From assembly GCA_024281135.1 (NCBI GenBank), contig JAMXLG010000335.1, positions 1-41,022 of the forward strand: a DNA stretch of 41,022 bases, given 5' to 3'. A model generated the notes under the pieces. That model saw only the letters and a list, made by a program, of their open reading frames with translations. It was not told the DNA's origin and searched no databases. The stretch's first letter is position 1. Every line of letters begins with the position of its first letter. This document shows positions 15,569 through 25,661 of the stretch, piece after piece. Both the position numbers and the translations under genes were made by a program. Source of the DNA: Vulcanimicrobiia bacterium (GTDB taxonomy: Bacteria; Eremiobacterota; Eremiobacteria; Baltobacterales; Baltobacteraceae).

Positions 15569-15569
15569 C

Positions 15570-15929
15570 TCAGACGTTTATGCTGCCGAGATCCTCGAAG
15601 AACTCCAGCGGACAATTCGCCGGAGCAGCTAGGTCGCGATCTTCTAGCAGAACGCGATACTGATCGGGCGGCGGCTTCGCCATTGTTACAGTTACAGAGT
15701 ACAGGGTGACGCCGTTATTGCGTTGTTGATGCTCGTGCGATAGGCGTTCGGCGGTAATCTCAGCAACGGCGATTGGGCCTTTCGCCGGCACCAAGATGAC
15801 CTTCATCACGCGCGTTCTGAGATCGCTCTGGCGCGACGCGAGCTCCAACTGCAACTGTGCTTCGGTCGCAACGGAGTGTGTCAGCGTGATTGGAAGTTGA
15901 GGCGCGGAACCAGGCGTAGCACAGACCAT
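15570..15929 (-). CDS. Hypothetical 119-residue protein
   Basis: I do not recognise this protein. It has no signal peptide or membrane helix. The sequence alternates beta-prone stretches (LPITLTHSVATEAQLQLELAS, MKVILVPAKGPIAVAEITAE, GVTLYSVTVTMA) with a charged turn (RLSHEHQQRNN), so a small all-beta domain is likely. Support for a real gene is the very strong ribosome binding site AAGGAGG (15940-15934 on this strand), close to the ATG, and the neat fit between the cupin stop and the region upstream of the helicase. It ends 1 bp after the cupin stop, tail to tail. Confidence 0.65.
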   Translation of the reverse strand: MVCATPGSAPQLPITLTHSVATEAQLQLELASRQSDLRTRVMKVILVPAKGPIAVAEITAERLSHEHQQRNNGVTLYSVTVTMAKPPPDQYRVLLEDRDLAAPANCPLEFFEDLGSINV

Positions 15930-16012
15930 CGCCCCTCCTTTTGCCCGGCGACGCTACCGACCTGGCGGCTCGGAGCAACTGATCTTCTTCGCAGCGGGTC
16001 GAAGAAAGAACG

Positions 16013-19000
16013 ATGATTTCCGGATTCCACCCGCTTTTGCGCGAGTGGTTTAGTACGCGCCTTGGCGAACCGACCGAGCCCCAACTGCAGGGGTGGCCGG
16101 TTATTCGTCGTGGCGACGATGTGCTGATTTCCGCGCCGACGGGTTCCGGTAAGACGCTCGCCGCGTTTTCGATTTGTCTCGATGACCTCGTGCGGCGTGC
16201 CGAAAGTGGAATGCTGCCCGATGAAACGCTTGTCGTGTATGTCTCCCCGCTCAAAGCGCTGACGAACGACATTCACAAGAATCTCGAGATTCCGCTTGGC
16301 GAGATGTACGACTTGGCTGAAGCGAAGGGACTCGAGCTTCCGCAAATTCGGACCGCGGTGCGGACAGGTGACACCACGCCGGTCGAACGTCAACGCATGT
16401 TGCGCAAACCGCCACACGTGCTCGTAACGACGCCGGAATCGCTCTTCATTCTGCTGACCGCTGAGAAATCGCGTGCACTCTTCACGAACGTCGCGACGGT
16501 GATCGTCGACGAAATTCATGCGATGGTCGCCAATAAGCGTGGCTCGCATTTAGCGCTGACGCTCGCGCGTCTCGACGCGCTCGTTGAAGAGAACGGCGGT
16601 CGCAAACCGCAACGAATCGGGTTGTCCGCAACGGTTCGTCCGCTGGACGAAGTCGCGCGGTTTTTGAGCCCGAATGCGCATGTCGTGGACGTCGGCAGCC
16701 GCCGTCCGATGACGCTGGTCGTCGAAGTTCCGAAAGACGAACTCGGGCCGGTCGCAAGCAACGAACTGTGGGGCGAGACGTACAATCGCGTCGCTGAACT
16801 GATCAAGGCGAATCGCACGACGCTTGTGTTCGTCGGCACGCGCCGCATGAGCGAACGCGTTGCGTTTGCGCTCTCCGAGCGTTTAGGAGCTGACGTGGTA
16901 TTGCCGCACCATGGCAGCCTTTCGAAAGAGAAGCGCTTCGAAGCCGAAAACCGGTTGAAGAACGGCGAGTTGAAGGCCGTTGTTGCGACAGCGTCGCTCG
17001 AGCTCGGCATTGACATCGGTTCGATCGACCTCGTCGTTCAGCTTGGAAGTCCGCGTTCGATTTCGGTTGCGCTGCAGCGTATCGGCCGCTCCGGACACTG
17101 GATCGGTGCGAAGCCGGAAGGCCGCCTCTTCCCGACGACGCGAGACGAACTGCTTGAGTGCGCTGCGCTCGTGCGTGCAATTCGAACCGGCGCGATGGAC
17201 ACGCTCAAGATTCCGCAGGCGCCGCTGGATATTCTTGCGCAACAGATCGTCGCCGCGTGCGGAGCGGGCGAATGGCGTGCCGACGACCTTTACGCCCTCG
17301 CGCGCGCGGCGTATCCGTATCGCGCGATAGAACGCAAAGACTTCGACGACGTCGTTACGATGCTCGCCGATGGCGTTGCAACGTCGCGTGGACGCAGTGG
17401 TGCGTATCTGCATTACGATCGCGTGAACGGTCGCTTGCGCGGCCGCCGGGGCGCTCGCATGGCAGCGATCACCTCGGGTGGCGCCATTCCGGAAACGGCA
17501 AACTATAACGTCGTCGCTGAACCGGACGGACACATCGTCGGAACGCTCGACGAAGATTTCGCGATCGAGAGTCTCGCGGGCGATATCTTCATGCTCGGGA
17601 CGACGTCGTGGCGCATTCGCCGCGTCGAGCCGGGCGTCGTTCGCGTCGAAGATGCGAACGGTGCGCCGCCGACGGTGCCATTCTGGAACGGCGAGGGCCT
17701 GGGGCGCACGCTCGAACTCTCGTATGAGGTGAGCGCCTTGCGCGAAGCCATCGACGTCCGCAGTGACACCGACGCACGTGAATTCCTTATTGCCGAATGT
17801 GGTGTGGATGACGCCGGCGCCGATCAGATTATTGCGTACGTGCGAGCCGGAAAGAAGATTCTCGGTGTAGTTCCCACGGTAAAGACGCTTGTCGCCGAAC
17901 GATTTTTCGACGAAGGCGGCGGGATGCAGCTAATTCTGCATACGCCCTTCGGTGCGCGCATCAATCGCGCGTGGGGCCTCGCCTTGCGCAAACGGTTCTG
18001 CCGTTCGTTCAACGTCGAATTGCAGGCGGCTGCCACGGATAACGGCATCGTGCTTTCGCTCACCGAGCAGCATGCCTTCCCGCTCGACATTGCCTTCGAG
18101 TACGTGAAATCGGCCAGCGTCGAATATGTGCTTACGCAGGCGTTGCTTGCTGCACCGATGTTCGGTGCGCGTTGGCGATGGAACGCGACGCGTGCGCTTG
18201 CCATTACGCGGATGCGCGGAGGGCGCAAGGTCCCGCCGCAATTGCAGCGGATGCGCGCCGACGACCTCGTCGCCGCGGTGTTTCCCGATCAAGCCGCGTG
18301 CGCGGAGAATCTCACCGGGCCGATCCGCATTCCGGACCACGTGCTCGTGCGCGAAACGATCGACAACTGTCTGCACGAAGCGATGGATCTCGACGGACTC
18401 ATCGATATTCTCCATGAAATTGAAGGCGGCACGATCCGCACGGTTGCGGTCGACACGCCGGAACCATCACCGTTCTGTCACGAGATTCTCAACGCGAATC
18501 CGTATGCGTACCTCGACGATGCCCCACTCGAAGAGCGCCGCGCTCGCGCGGTGCAATTGCGGCGCACCATCCGTGACGACGTCGACGGCGCGGGTATTCT
18601 CGACGCACAGATCATCGCCGAAGTCGCGCAAGAGTCGTGGCCGGTCGTGCGCGACGCGGACGAACTGCACGATGCGTTGGCGACGCTCGTCGTCGCTCCG
18701 CCGGCGAGCGAGTGGCAGTCGTTCTACGACGAACTCGTTGCGCAGAACCGTGCGACCACGCTAGCGGCGCGCGGTGGCCGCTTCTGGACGAGTGCGGAGC
18801 GCCTCGATGTTGCGCGCCTTGCATACCCTGACGCCGAGATCGATCCGAAAATCGACGCGGTGACGATCGAGAATTCGCCCGCGTCTCGCGAAGAGGCAAT
18901 TGCTGAAATTTTGCGTGGGTGGATGGAATCGACCGGTCCGGCTACGTTGCTCGCTATCGCAGAGCGGCTCGGCGTCGAACCGGAGGCGGTCGAGGCGGGT

Positions 19001-20113
19001 TTGATCCGGCTTGAAACTCAGGGACAAGTCCTGCGCGGTCGCTTCCGCGGCGCGGAAGAAGAGTGGTGCAATCGTCGCGTCCTCGCGCGCATTCATCGTT
19101 TGACGATCGGTGTGCTGCGTCGTGAAATCGAACCCGTGACGTCGGCGCAATTCGTGCGTTTTCTCCATTCGTGGCAGCATGTCGCGCCGCTCTCGCGATT
19201 GCACGGCGTCGACGGCACGCTCCAGGTCATCCGCCAACTAGAAGGCTACGAAATTCCAGCTGCGGCGTGGGAAGCGCAGATTCTTCCGGCTCGCGTCGCT
19301 AACTATCGTCGCGAATATCTCGATCATTTGTGCTACTCCGGTGAAGTAATGTGGGGACGGCTCTCACCGCACCCTGCGCTCGATCCGGCGAACGAGACCG
19401 ATCGCCGCGTGCGTCCGACGAAGCTCGCCCCGATCTCGCTCTTCACGCGCGAAGATGCGCACGAATTGATCGTGCGCGATGAATTTAAAGCCAATGGTCT
19501 TTCGCACGCGGCGCAAGAGGTGCTCGAAGAGATCTCTCGTCGAGGTGCGCCGTTCTTTGCGGACATCGTTCGCGGCACGAAACGGCTGCCGGCTGAAGTG
19601 GAAGAAGCGTTATGGCAACTCGTCGCGGCTGGACTCGTAACTGCCGACGGCTTTGACGCGCTGCGCTCTCTTATCGATTCGAAACGCCGGCTCGGCGAAA
19701 AAGGTTTGCGTGCGCGCCCGCGTTCGTCCGGCGGGCGTTGGACGCGCATCGAGTCGTCGACGGAAACGATCGATCCTGAAGCGTTCGCGCGCCGGTTGCT
19801 CAATCGTTGGGGCGTCGTTTTCCGCGACATCATCGCGCGCGAAGGACTCGCGCCTCGTTGGCGGGAGCTTTTGCTTGCGCTGCGCCGCATGGAGGCGCGC
19901 GGCGAAGTGCGCGGAGGGCGTTTTGTTAGCGGGTACGTCGGCGAGCAATTTGCGCTGCCCGAAGCAGTTGATTCATTGCGCGCGTCGCGTCGCAATCATG
20001 ACGAGTCGGACCTCGTTACGGTAAGCGCGTACGATCCGTTGAACCTCACCGGCATCATCCTGCCCGGTACTCGTGAAGGCACGGATGAACTCTCGGCGCG
20101 TATTGCGCTCTAA
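16013..20113 (+). CDS. lhr: Lhr-type ATP-dependent helicase (large DEAD/DEAH protein)
   Basis: A 1366-residue superfamily-2 helicase. Walker A is APTGSGKT (K47), then SPLKALTND (motif Ia), TTPESL (Ib), DEIH at 166-169 (motif II), SATVR at 205-209 (III) and QRIGRSGH at 355-362 (VI). After the two RecA domains comes the Lhr winged-helix and beta-barrel core, with a long C-terminal half (residues about 880-1366) as in full-length Lhr, slightly shorter than the 1538-residue E. coli protein. Lhr is a 3'-5' translocase that unwinds RNA-DNA hybrids and is linked to DNA repair; some relatives carry a uracil-DNA glycosylase in the C-terminal part, which I cannot verify here. It stands alone, and its stop overlaps that of the next, opposite gene by a few bases. 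Confidence 0.95.
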   Translation: MISGFHPLLREWFSTRLGEPTEPQLQGWPVIRRGDDVLISAPTGSGKTLAAFSICLDDLVRRAESGMLPDETLVVYVSPLKALTNDIHKNLEIPLGEMYDLAEAKGLELPQIRTAVRTGDTTPVERQRMLRKPPHVLVTTPESLFILLTAEKSRALFTNVATVIVDEIHAMVANKRGSHLALTLARLDALVEENGGRKPQRIGLSATVRPLDEVARFLSPNAHVVDVGSRRPMTLVVEVPKDELGPVASNELWGETYNRVAELIKANRTTLVFVGTRRMSERVAFALSERLGADVVLPHHGSLSKEKRFEAENRLKNGELKAVVATASLELGIDIGSIDLVVQLGSPRSISVALQRIGRSGHWIGAKPEGRLFPTTRDELLECAALVRAIRTGAMDTLKIPQAPLDILAQQIVAACGAGEWRADDLYALARAAYPYRAIERKDFDDVVTMLADGVATSRGRSGAYLHYDRVNGRLRGRRGARMAAITSGGAIPETANYNVVAEPDGHIVGTLDEDFAIESLAGDIFMLGTTSWRIRRVEPGVVRVEDANGAPPTVPFWNGEGLGRTLELSYEVSALREAIDVRSDTDAREFLIAECGVDDAGADQIIAYVRAGKKILGVVPTVKTLVAERFFDEGGGMQLILHTPFGARINRAWGLALRKRFCRSFNVELQAAATDNGIVLSLTEQHAFPLDIAFEYVKSASVEYVLTQALLAAPMFGARWRWNATRALAITRMRGGRKVPPQLQRMRADDLVAAVFPDQAACAENLTGPIRIPDHVLVRETIDNCLHEAMDLDGLIDILHEIEGGTIRTVAVDTPEPSPFCHEILNANPYAYLDDAPLEERRARAVQLRRTIRDDVDGAGILDAQIIAEVAQESWPVVRDADELHDALATLVVAPPASEWQSFYDELVAQNRATTLAARGGRFWTSAERLDVARLAYPDAEIDPKIDAVTIENSPASREEAIAEILRGWMESTGPATLLAIAERLGVEPEAVEAGLIRLETQGQVLRGRFRGAEEEWCNRRVLARIHRLTIGVLRREIEPVTSAQFVRFLHSWQHVAPLSRLHGVDGTLQVIRQLEGYEIPAAAWEAQILPARVANYRREYLDHLCYSGEVMWGRLSPHPALDPANETDRRVRPTKLAPISLFTREDAHELIVRDEFKANGLSHAAQEVLEEISRRGAPFFADIVRGTKRLPAEVEEALWQLVAAGLVTADGFDALRSLIDSKRRLGEKGLRARPRSSGGRWTRIESSTETIDPEAFARRLLNRWGVVFRDIIAREGLAPRWRELLLALRRMEARGEVRGGRFVSGYVGEQFALPEAVDSLRASRRNHDESDLVTVSAYDPLNLTGIILPGTREGTDELSARIAL

Positions 20114-21216
20114 ATTACCTCGAGCGCAACCGCCTGTTTTTCGTCGCTGCTCATCTCTACCGGTGGAGGCGCCGGTGCGAAGTGAAGCTTCAGGACGCGC
20201 AGTATCGCTGCGACCGGAACGGCGAGAAAGGTTCCGATAACGCCGAAGTACGCCGAGCCGATCAGAATCGCAATGATGATCACGAGCGGCGAAAGCTGCA
20301 GGCTGTCCTTCATTATACGCGGGAGAATCACGTTTCCATCGAGTTGCTGGATTCCCGCGAAAAGGATCGCAACGATAAGCGCGTTTTGCCATCCGTTGAA
20401 GACGAGTGCAAGAAGAACGGCCGGGATGAAGCCGATGAGCGCTCCGACGTAGGGAATGAGATTCAGGATGCCGGCGGCGACGCCGATGAGCAACGCGTAT
20501 CGCACGTGCATGATACTGAGCATGATGGCGATCAGCGTGCCGAGGATGAACCCGTCAAGTGCCTGACCGCGCACGAACGCGCCCATCGTCTTGTTCACAT
20601 CGGCAAGAATCGCCAGCGTACGCGCGCGCGCCGGTTGGGGAATGAGGCCAATGAATCCGCGCCTGACGTCAGCGAGGTCGAAGAAGAAATAGGCCGTAAG
20701 GATCGGGACGATAATCAGCGACAGAAAGAGCGTTACGACGGAGAAGAATCCGCTGAGCGTAGCTTGCGCAACGCCGAAGCCGTATTTTGAAATGATGGAA
20801 CTGGCCTGTGACGGCAACGTTTGGATTTGGACGATCACGTCCGGCGGAAGCTTGGATACAAAGGGATTCTTCGGATTGAGCAACTCGCTCTGGAGATACG
20901 CAAACGCCTTGGGGAACTCCGCGATGAGCGAGCGGGCTTCGTTGAAGAGCGGAGGCACGATTAAGAAAAACGCGATGACGACGACGATTGCGAAGATCAG
21001 GTAGGTCACCAGAAGCGCAGCCCAGAGAGGCAGCCGCCGCTGGAAGAGCTTGACGAGCGGTGCGATCAAGTAGGTGATCAAGACGGCCGCGAGGATGACG
21101 ATGCCGGTCGTTCCAAGTGCTTTGAGCGCCTCGATCAAAAGCAGAAGAAACGCAAAGCACAATCCGGTGATTGCAAGCGCCTTGAGCGCGCGTGTCATAC
21201 GCGAATCGCTATCCAT
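20110..21216 (-). CDS. AI-2E family transporter (PerM-like permease)
   Basis: A 368-residue inner-membrane protein of the AI-2E transporter family. Hydrophobic segments: ALAITGLCFAFLLLLIEAL, TTGIVILAAVLITYLIAP, LPLWAALLVTYLIFAIVVVI, then a periplasmic stretch with amphipathic helices (about 90-150), LSGFFSVVTLFLSLIIVPIL and four more near the C-terminus, including GVAAGILNLIPYVGALIGFIP, a motif of the family. Members have been linked to autoinducer-2 export, Na+/H+ antiport and general efflux, so the name should not be read as proof of quorum sensing. Its ATG overlaps the TGA of the reductase gene (ATGA), so the two are translationally coupled. Confidence 0.9.
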   Translation of the reverse strand: MDSDSRMTRALKALAITGLCFAFLLLLIEALKALGTTGIVILAAVLITYLIAPLVKLFQRRLPLWAALLVTYLIFAIVVVIAFFLIVPPLFNEARSLIAEFPKAFAYLQSELLNPKNPFVSKLPPDVIVQIQTLPSQASSIISKYGFGVAQATLSGFFSVVTLFLSLIIVPILTAYFFFDLADVRRGFIGLIPQPARARTLAILADVNKTMGAFVRGQALDGFILGTLIAIMLSIMHVRYALLIGVAAGILNLIPYVGALIGFIPAVLLALVFNGWQNALIVAILFAGIQQLDGNVILPRIMKDSLQLSPLVIIIAILIGSAYFGVIGTFLAVPVAAILRVLKLHFAPAPPPVEMSSDEKQAVALEVI

Positions 21217-22145
21217 CAGTGAATCTGTAATACGATTTTGCCTACGACGTGGCCCTTTTCGATACGTTGATGCGCCTCGGCGACCCGATCGAGGGTATAC
21301 ACGTCGACGGCGAGAGGGATTGTCTTGGTGCCGATCGCTCCATTGAAACGCTCGAAGGCCTCCCGCGACATTTCACCGTCGTAGCCGATCGTTTCATGTC
21401 CTTCGAGCTCGGGTACCGGTTCGACGCCATTCGGATATGCGACCGCAGCGCCGCTGTGCAAGTGTGCTTCCCACCGCGGAAGCGAGTCGCTCGATGCCGT
21501 TAAAAGCGCTGCATCAAAGTCGCCCTCGAATTGCGAGTCCGAAGGATCGACTGCGTACGCCGCACCGAGTTTGAGCAGGTAATCGAAGGCGTCGGGTCTA
21601 CCGGTGCCCGTTACTTTCGCGCCGAGCGCGTTTGCTGCAAGCCACACGGCCATTGAACCGACACCGCCGCTCGCACCAAAGACGAGCAGCGGCTCCTCGC
21701 GCTCGATTTCAAGGACGCTAAGGCCGCTGTGCGCGGTGAGACCGACGCACGGAATCGCGCCTGCAATCGTTTGATCGAGTTGTTGCGGCACTCGTTCGAC
21801 CAGATCCGCCGGAACGCTGACATACTCGGCATAAAAGCCGCCATGTTTGTTGCCATAGCTGTATGAGTACACGCGATCGCCGACGCTCAAGCGCTTGACA
21901 TCCGGGCCGAGCGCTGCAACCCGCCCGCTGCCGTCGGCGCCGAGAATCGTGCCTTTTTGTACTTGGCCGTAGGCACCGCCGCGTTGCTCTGTATCCCAGC
22001 TTCCCACGCCCGCGTAATCGACGGCGATCATCACGTGATCGCGTGGTAGCGGCGGAAGGGGGACGGTGCGGAGTTGGAGAGCCTCGGGCGGACCTGCGGA
22101 GTCGAGGACCGCTGCCAGCATCGTTTCGGGAAGAGCAGATGACAT
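21216..22145 (-). CDS. NADPH:quinone reductase-like MDR family oxidoreductase
   Basis: A 309-residue medium-chain dehydrogenase/reductase without the zinc ligands. The N-terminal GroES-like domain includes [22 protein letters not shown] and [30 protein letters not shown]. The nucleotide domain has [24 protein letters not shown] (AxxGxxG motif for NADPH), and the C-terminus [21 protein letters not shown] is typical of quinone oxidoreductases. The frame extends 83 residues further upstream, but the ATG at 22145 has GGAGG 7 bp before it (22157-22153) and gives the family's normal start. It probably reduces quinones or enones. It is the first gene of a two-gene unit with the AI-2E permease. Confidence 0.9.
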   Translation of the reverse strand: MSSALPETMLAAVLDSAGPPEALQLRTVPLPPLPRDHVMIAVDYAGVGSWDTEQRGGAYGQVQKGTILGADGSGRVAALGPDVKRLSVGDRVYSYSYGNKHGGFYAEYVSVPADLVERVPQQLDQTIAGAIPCVGLTAHSGLSVLEIEREEPLLVFGASGGVGSMAVWLAANALGAKVTGTGRPDAFDYLLKLGAAYAVDPSDSQFEGDFDAALLTASSDSLPRWEAHLHSGAAVAYPNGVEPVPELEGHETIGYDGEMSREAFERFNGAIGTKTIPLAVDVYTLDRVAEAHQRIEKGHVVGKIVLQIH

Positions 22146-22210
22146 CACGTTGCCTCCGGTCCCGCTATGGTACTCGCAACGTTCGTTCCCGGCAATCGGT
22201 CTATGGCACT

Positions 22211-23212
22211 GTGGTTCCTGTTTCGATTCTCGACCTCTCGCCGATCGTTGAAGGCGGCAGCGCCTCTCTCTCGTTGCAGAATTCGCTCGACCTCGCGCAG
22301 CATGCCGAACGATGGAATTTCCATCGCTATTGGCTTGCGGAGCATCACAACATGCCCGGCATCGCGAGCGCAGCGACCGCTGTTGCGCTCGCATACATCG
22401 GTGCGGGAACGAAAACGATTCGCATCGGCTCGGGCGGCGTCATGTTGCGGAATCACGCACCGCTCATTGTTGCAGAACAATTCGGAACGTTGGAAGCGCT
22501 CTATCCGGGACGAATCGATCTCGGGTTAGGACGCGCGCCGGGAACCGATCCGATGACCGCGCGAGCGCTACGCCGGAATTTGCACGGCAGCGACGAGTCA
22601 TTTCCGCAAGACGTCGTCGAATTACTGAACTACTTTCAGCCGGCGTTACCGGGACAAACCGTTCGCGCGGTTCCCGGTGCAGGCGCTGAAATTTCGGTGT
22701 GGTTACTTGGCTCGAGCCTGTTTAGCGCACAACTTGCGGCGGCACTTGGTTTGCCCTTTGCTTTTGCATCACACTTCGCGCCCGACGTGTTGATGGCGGC
22801 ATTGCGAATATATCGCGACGAATTTCGTCCGTCATCGCAATTAAAAGAGCCCTATGCCATGGCGGGTGTAAGCGTCATTGCCGCCGACACAGTCGACGAA
22901 GCGCGTCAGCTCTTCACGTCGCAGCAACAGGCATTTATCAATCTGCGTCGCGGACGGCCGGGACCTCTTCCGCCGCCGGTCGATTCGATGGATCGCTATT
23001 GGACGCCGATGGAACGAGAGATGGTGGAACATTCTCTGATGTACACCATCGTAGGTACGCGAGACATGGTGACGCGCGGCCTTGCGCAATTCGCAGAGCG
23101 AACCGGTGTCGATGAAGTGATTGCTACGGGGAATATGTACGACCATCGTGCACGGCTGCATTCGTTTGAGATTCTTGCGGATGCAGCAACATTGAACCCG
23201 ATCCCGCGATAA
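22211..23212 (+). CDS. LLM-class flavin-dependent oxidoreductase (luciferase-like)
   Basis: A protein of about 333 residues in the luciferase-like monooxygenase family. Typical blocks are [72 protein letters not shown] and [20 protein letters not shown]. It belongs to the group with YhbW-like proteins that use FMN or F420; the oxidised substrate is unknown. The frame is open back to 22043, overlapping the divergent reductase gene; I chose GTG 22211 because it begins exactly at the conserved N-terminus, but no Shine-Dalgarno is visible and the start is uncertain. Its 3' end overlaps the opposite PhzF-like gene by 89 bp. Confidence 0.87.
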   Translation: MVPVSILDLSPIVEGGSASLSLQNSLDLAQHAERWNFHRYWLAEHHNMPGIASAATAVALAYIGAGTKTIRIGSGGVMLRNHAPLIVAEQFGTLEALYPGRIDLGLGRAPGTDPMTARALRRNLHGSDESFPQDVVELLNYFQPALPGQTVRAVPGAGAEISVWLLGSSLFSAQLAAALGLPFAFASHFAPDVLMAALRIYRDEFRPSSQLKEPYAMAGVSVIAADTVDEARQLFTSQQQAFINLRRGRPGPLPPPVDSMDRYWTPMEREMVEHSLMYTIVGTRDMVTRGLAQFAERTGVDEVIATGNMYDHRARLHSFEILADAATLNPIPR

Positions 23213-24059
23213 CGGCATAGCCTCGAATCTCCGGAATGCCGTCGTGAACTGATACTTCGATGAAACTCGGACGACGTACGTGCGCGCCTTGAGCGATTCG
23301 AACGATCGGTCCCGTTGCGAGATGTCGTTCAATGAGAAGGCACGCGAGCGGACCTGCGGCGGTTCCGGTCGCGGGATCTTCGGGAATGCCGACGGTCGGG
23401 TTGAAAAACCGCGCGTGTGCGTCCGCGCCACTTTCATTCGATACCGTGAAGACATAGCAGCCTTCGGCTTTGGCGTTCCGTAGCACGTGACGCAGCTTTT
23501 CTTGATCGACGTTCAACTGATCGAGCGTGGCGCAATCTCGGACCGCTGCCATGAGATGCGCGACGCCGGTGCTCGCGGCTTGTACCGGCAGACGCTCGTC
23601 GAAGGCGTCCATGGGAATCGAAAGCGCCGATGCAAGCTCTGATAGGCCCTTCAGTGGCCTTCCAAGCTCGAGTCGACCTTGGCGCATCGCGATGCGAGTG
23701 ACGCGTCCGTTCTGCGCCGTGATTGTAAGCGGCAACAAGTGCCCGTCAATTTCTTGCACGAATGCGCTCTCACCATCAGGTAAATCGAGCACGCCCGTGT
23801 CCGCCATCCACCACCACGCGCCGAGTACATGATGTCCCACGCCACCAACTTCAGCGCCCGCCGGCGTGAACGACCGGAGTCTCCAGTCTGCACCCGTCGA
23901 TGCCGGTCGCAGAATAAATGCCGTTTCCGAGAGGTTGAATTCTCGCGCGAGCGCTCTCATGGACTCGTCGGAAAGCTCGTCCGCATTCGGGACGACGGTG
24001 ACCGGATTACCGGCAAGGGGCGTGTTCGCGAATACGTCGACGAAAGCAAAGTGAACCAC
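23124..24059 (-). CDS. PhzF-family isomerase/epimerase-like protein
   Basis: A 311-residue protein with the two-fold diaminopimelate-epimerase-like fold of the PhzF family. The N-terminus [18 protein letters not shown], the catalytic-type glutamate E45 in [19 protein letters not shown], and [22 protein letters not shown] in the second half are all characteristic. PhzF itself isomerises a phenazine precursor, but most relatives have no known substrate, and no phenazine gene is nearby. The start is GTG at 24059. The last 29 residues (from about 283) are read antisense to the end of the luciferase-like gene and look unlike family C-termini, which suggests a lost stop codon. Confidence 0.88.
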   Translation of the reverse strand: MVHFAFVDVFANTPLAGNPVTVVPNADELSDESMRALAREFNLSETAFILRPASTGADWRLRSFTPAGAEVGGVGHHVLGAWWWMADTGVLDLPDGESAFVQEIDGHLLPLTITAQNGRVTRIAMRQGRLELGRPLKGLSELASALSIPMDAFDERLPVQAASTGVAHLMAAVRDCATLDQLNVDQEKLRHVLRNAKAEGCYVFTVSNESGADAHARFFNPTVGIPEDPATGTAAGPLACLLIERHLATGPIVRIAQGAHVRRPSFIEVSVHDGIPEIRGYAVIAGSGSMLLHPQESQTNAAVHDGRTYSP

Positions 24060-24129
24060 GATGCCAACAACCGGCTGCTAACAGAAATGGTGGCAGGAAC
24101 CGACGGTCTAGGGAGCCTAGTCGCTTTTG

Positions 24130-25296
24130 ATGCTGACCACGCCCGGCCTTGAAGTTCCTCGCGAAGAACTCATTCGCTATCGCCGCCATCTGCACGAGCA
24201 TCCCGAGCTGTCGTTCGAAGAGTACGAGACGGCCGCATTCCTCGTCAACCAATTGCGTGATTGCGATTTTGACGAAATTCGAACCGGCGTCGGTCAGACG
24301 GGCGTCCTTGCAACACTGCGCGGCGGGCGGCCGGGACCGGTAACGCTCTTGCGAGCCGATATGGACGCGCTGCCGATGGACGAAACCGCGAATGTTCCGT
24401 ATCGTTCGAGGCGCAAAGGTGCGATGCACGCTTGTGGGCACGACGGACACGTTGCGATTCTCTTGAGCAGCGCGCGCGCATTGTCGCGCATTCGCGAACA
24501 GATTCCCGGAACGATCGTATTTTGTTTTCAGCCTGCGGAAGAAGGACCGGCGGGAAACAAAGCGATGATCGACGACGGGGCGCTCGAGAACCCGCATGTG
24601 GACCGCTGTTTTGCGTTACATCTTTACAGCGGATTGGATGTCGGCAAAATCGGCGTTCGTGACGGTGCGTTCTTTGCGTCGTCCGATCGTTTCCGATTGG
24701 TGCTGCGCGGCAAGGGCGGACACGGTGCCATGCCGCAAACATCGGTCGATCCGATCGTTGCGGCGTCACAACTCGTTACGATGTTCCAGACGATACCAAG
24801 CCGCGAAATCGCGCCGAAAGATCCCGTCGTAGTAACCGTCGGCGCCATTCATTCGGGTACGACGTTCAACGTGATTCCTGATTACGCGGAGATGATGGGG
24901 ACAACGCGTGCGTTGGATGATACGGTGCGCCGCTCGCTTCCCGAGCGCATGGAGCGCATGACGGCGGGGCTTGCAGAGGCGATGCGCCTAGAGTACGAAT
25001 TCGAATACTTCTGGGGCTATCCGCCGACGATCAACGAACCTTCGATGAACGACGTGGTTCGCGAAGTCGCATCGCATGCGATCGGTTCGGAAAACGTCGT
25101 CTATCCGCACGACATCGTGTTGTGGGCGGAAGACATGTCGTACATGATGGAACAGCGTCCCGGTGCGTATTTCATCGTCGGCGTTCGCGGCCCGGAACTC
25201 GGTCACGAACCGCAGCACAGTCCGCGCTACGACATGGACGAGCGCGCGCTCGAAGTCGGCTTCCAAATGATGATCGGACTCGGGCTACGCGGCTAG
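24130..25296 (+). CDS. M20-family amidohydrolase (hippurate/N-acyl-amino-acid hydrolase type)
   Basis: A 388-residue dinuclear-metal amidohydrolase. Metal-site motifs: LLRADMDALPM, HACGHDGH (C102, H104), QPAEEG (E137, E138) and the late AEDMSYMMEQRPGAYFIVG; H164 in ALHLYSG is a further ligand. The lid domain carries GKGGHGAMPQTSVDPI. This arrangement matches bacterial N-acyl-L-amino acid amidohydrolases, IAA-amino acid hydrolases and hippuricase, which free an amino acid from its acyl group in the cytoplasm. ATG 24130 is preferred to the TTG just before it; GGGAG about 13 bp upstream is a weak ribosome binding site. It diverges from the PhzF-like gene across a 70-bp gap. Confidence 0.92.
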   Translation: MLTTPGLEVPREELIRYRRHLHEHPELSFEEYETAAFLVNQLRDCDFDEIRTGVGQTGVLATLRGGRPGPVTLLRADMDALPMDETANVPYRSRRKGAMHACGHDGHVAILLSSARALSRIREQIPGTIVFCFQPAEEGPAGNKAMIDDGALENPHVDRCFALHLYSGLDVGKIGVRDGAFFASSDRFRLVLRGKGGHGAMPQTSVDPIVAASQLVTMFQTIPSREIAPKDPVVVTVGAIHSGTTFNVIPDYAEMMGTTRALDDTVRRSLPERMERMTAGLAEAMRLEYEFEYFWGYPPTINEPSMNDVVREVASHAIGSENVVYPHDIVLWAEDMSYMMEQRPGAYFIVGVRGPELGHEPQHSPRYDMDERALEVGFQMMIGLGLRG

Positions 25297-25302
25297 CGCC
25301 GC

Positions 25303-25650
25303 CTACGTCGGCTCTTCGCTTTCCGTAACGGTCAGGACCCACCGGATCGCGCGAGCGTACTGGTCCAGTTCGCGTAACGAACGTTCCAGAGCGCGATACC
25401 CCGGCTCGCGTTGATATGTCCGGCTCTTTGAACGTGCGAGCGCTTTACCGTACTGGACCGCCTCATCGAGCTGCCGTTCGACGATGGGCCACTGCACGCG
25501 GAGCGTCGTCTCCGACGCATCCGGAAGACGGTCGATGATCGGCGGCGGCGGGGTCGCATCGTCGATCATCGCGCATTCGAGACGCGCGAGCGCATACTCC
25601 CCTCGCGCGCGAATGAACGAACCCAGGAGTTGCACCAACCGAACGTCCAT
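25303..25650 (-). CDS. Hypothetical 115-residue helical protein
   Basis: I do not recognise this protein. It looks mainly helical (VQLLGSFIRARGEYALARLECAM, WPIVERQLDEAVQYGKALARS, YRALERSLRELDQYARAIRWVL) with a proline-rich turn at about 33-40. There is no signal peptide or membrane segment. Its stop lies 6 bp from the end of the M20 gene. The start codon is only 11 bp from that of the divergent FAD oxidoreductase, and a CATAAT -10-like box (25664-25659 on this strand) precedes it by 8 bp, so the message may have almost no leader. Confidence 0.6.
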   Translation of the reverse strand: MDVRLVQLLGSFIRARGEYALARLECAMIDDATPPPPIIDRLPDASETTLRVQWPIVERQLDEAVQYGKALARSKSRTYQREPGYRALERSLRELDQYARAIRWVLTVTESEEPT

Positions 25651-25661
25651 ATACGCCTATT

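Noticed and set aside
20110..21216. Quorum-sensing (AI-2) role from the transporter family name
   Set aside because: The family name is historical; no luxS or AI-2 sensor lies in the window, and members have other roles.
23124..24059. Phenazine biosynthesis because of the PhzF-like gene
   Set aside because: No other phz gene is present; most PhzF-like proteins are unrelated to phenazines.
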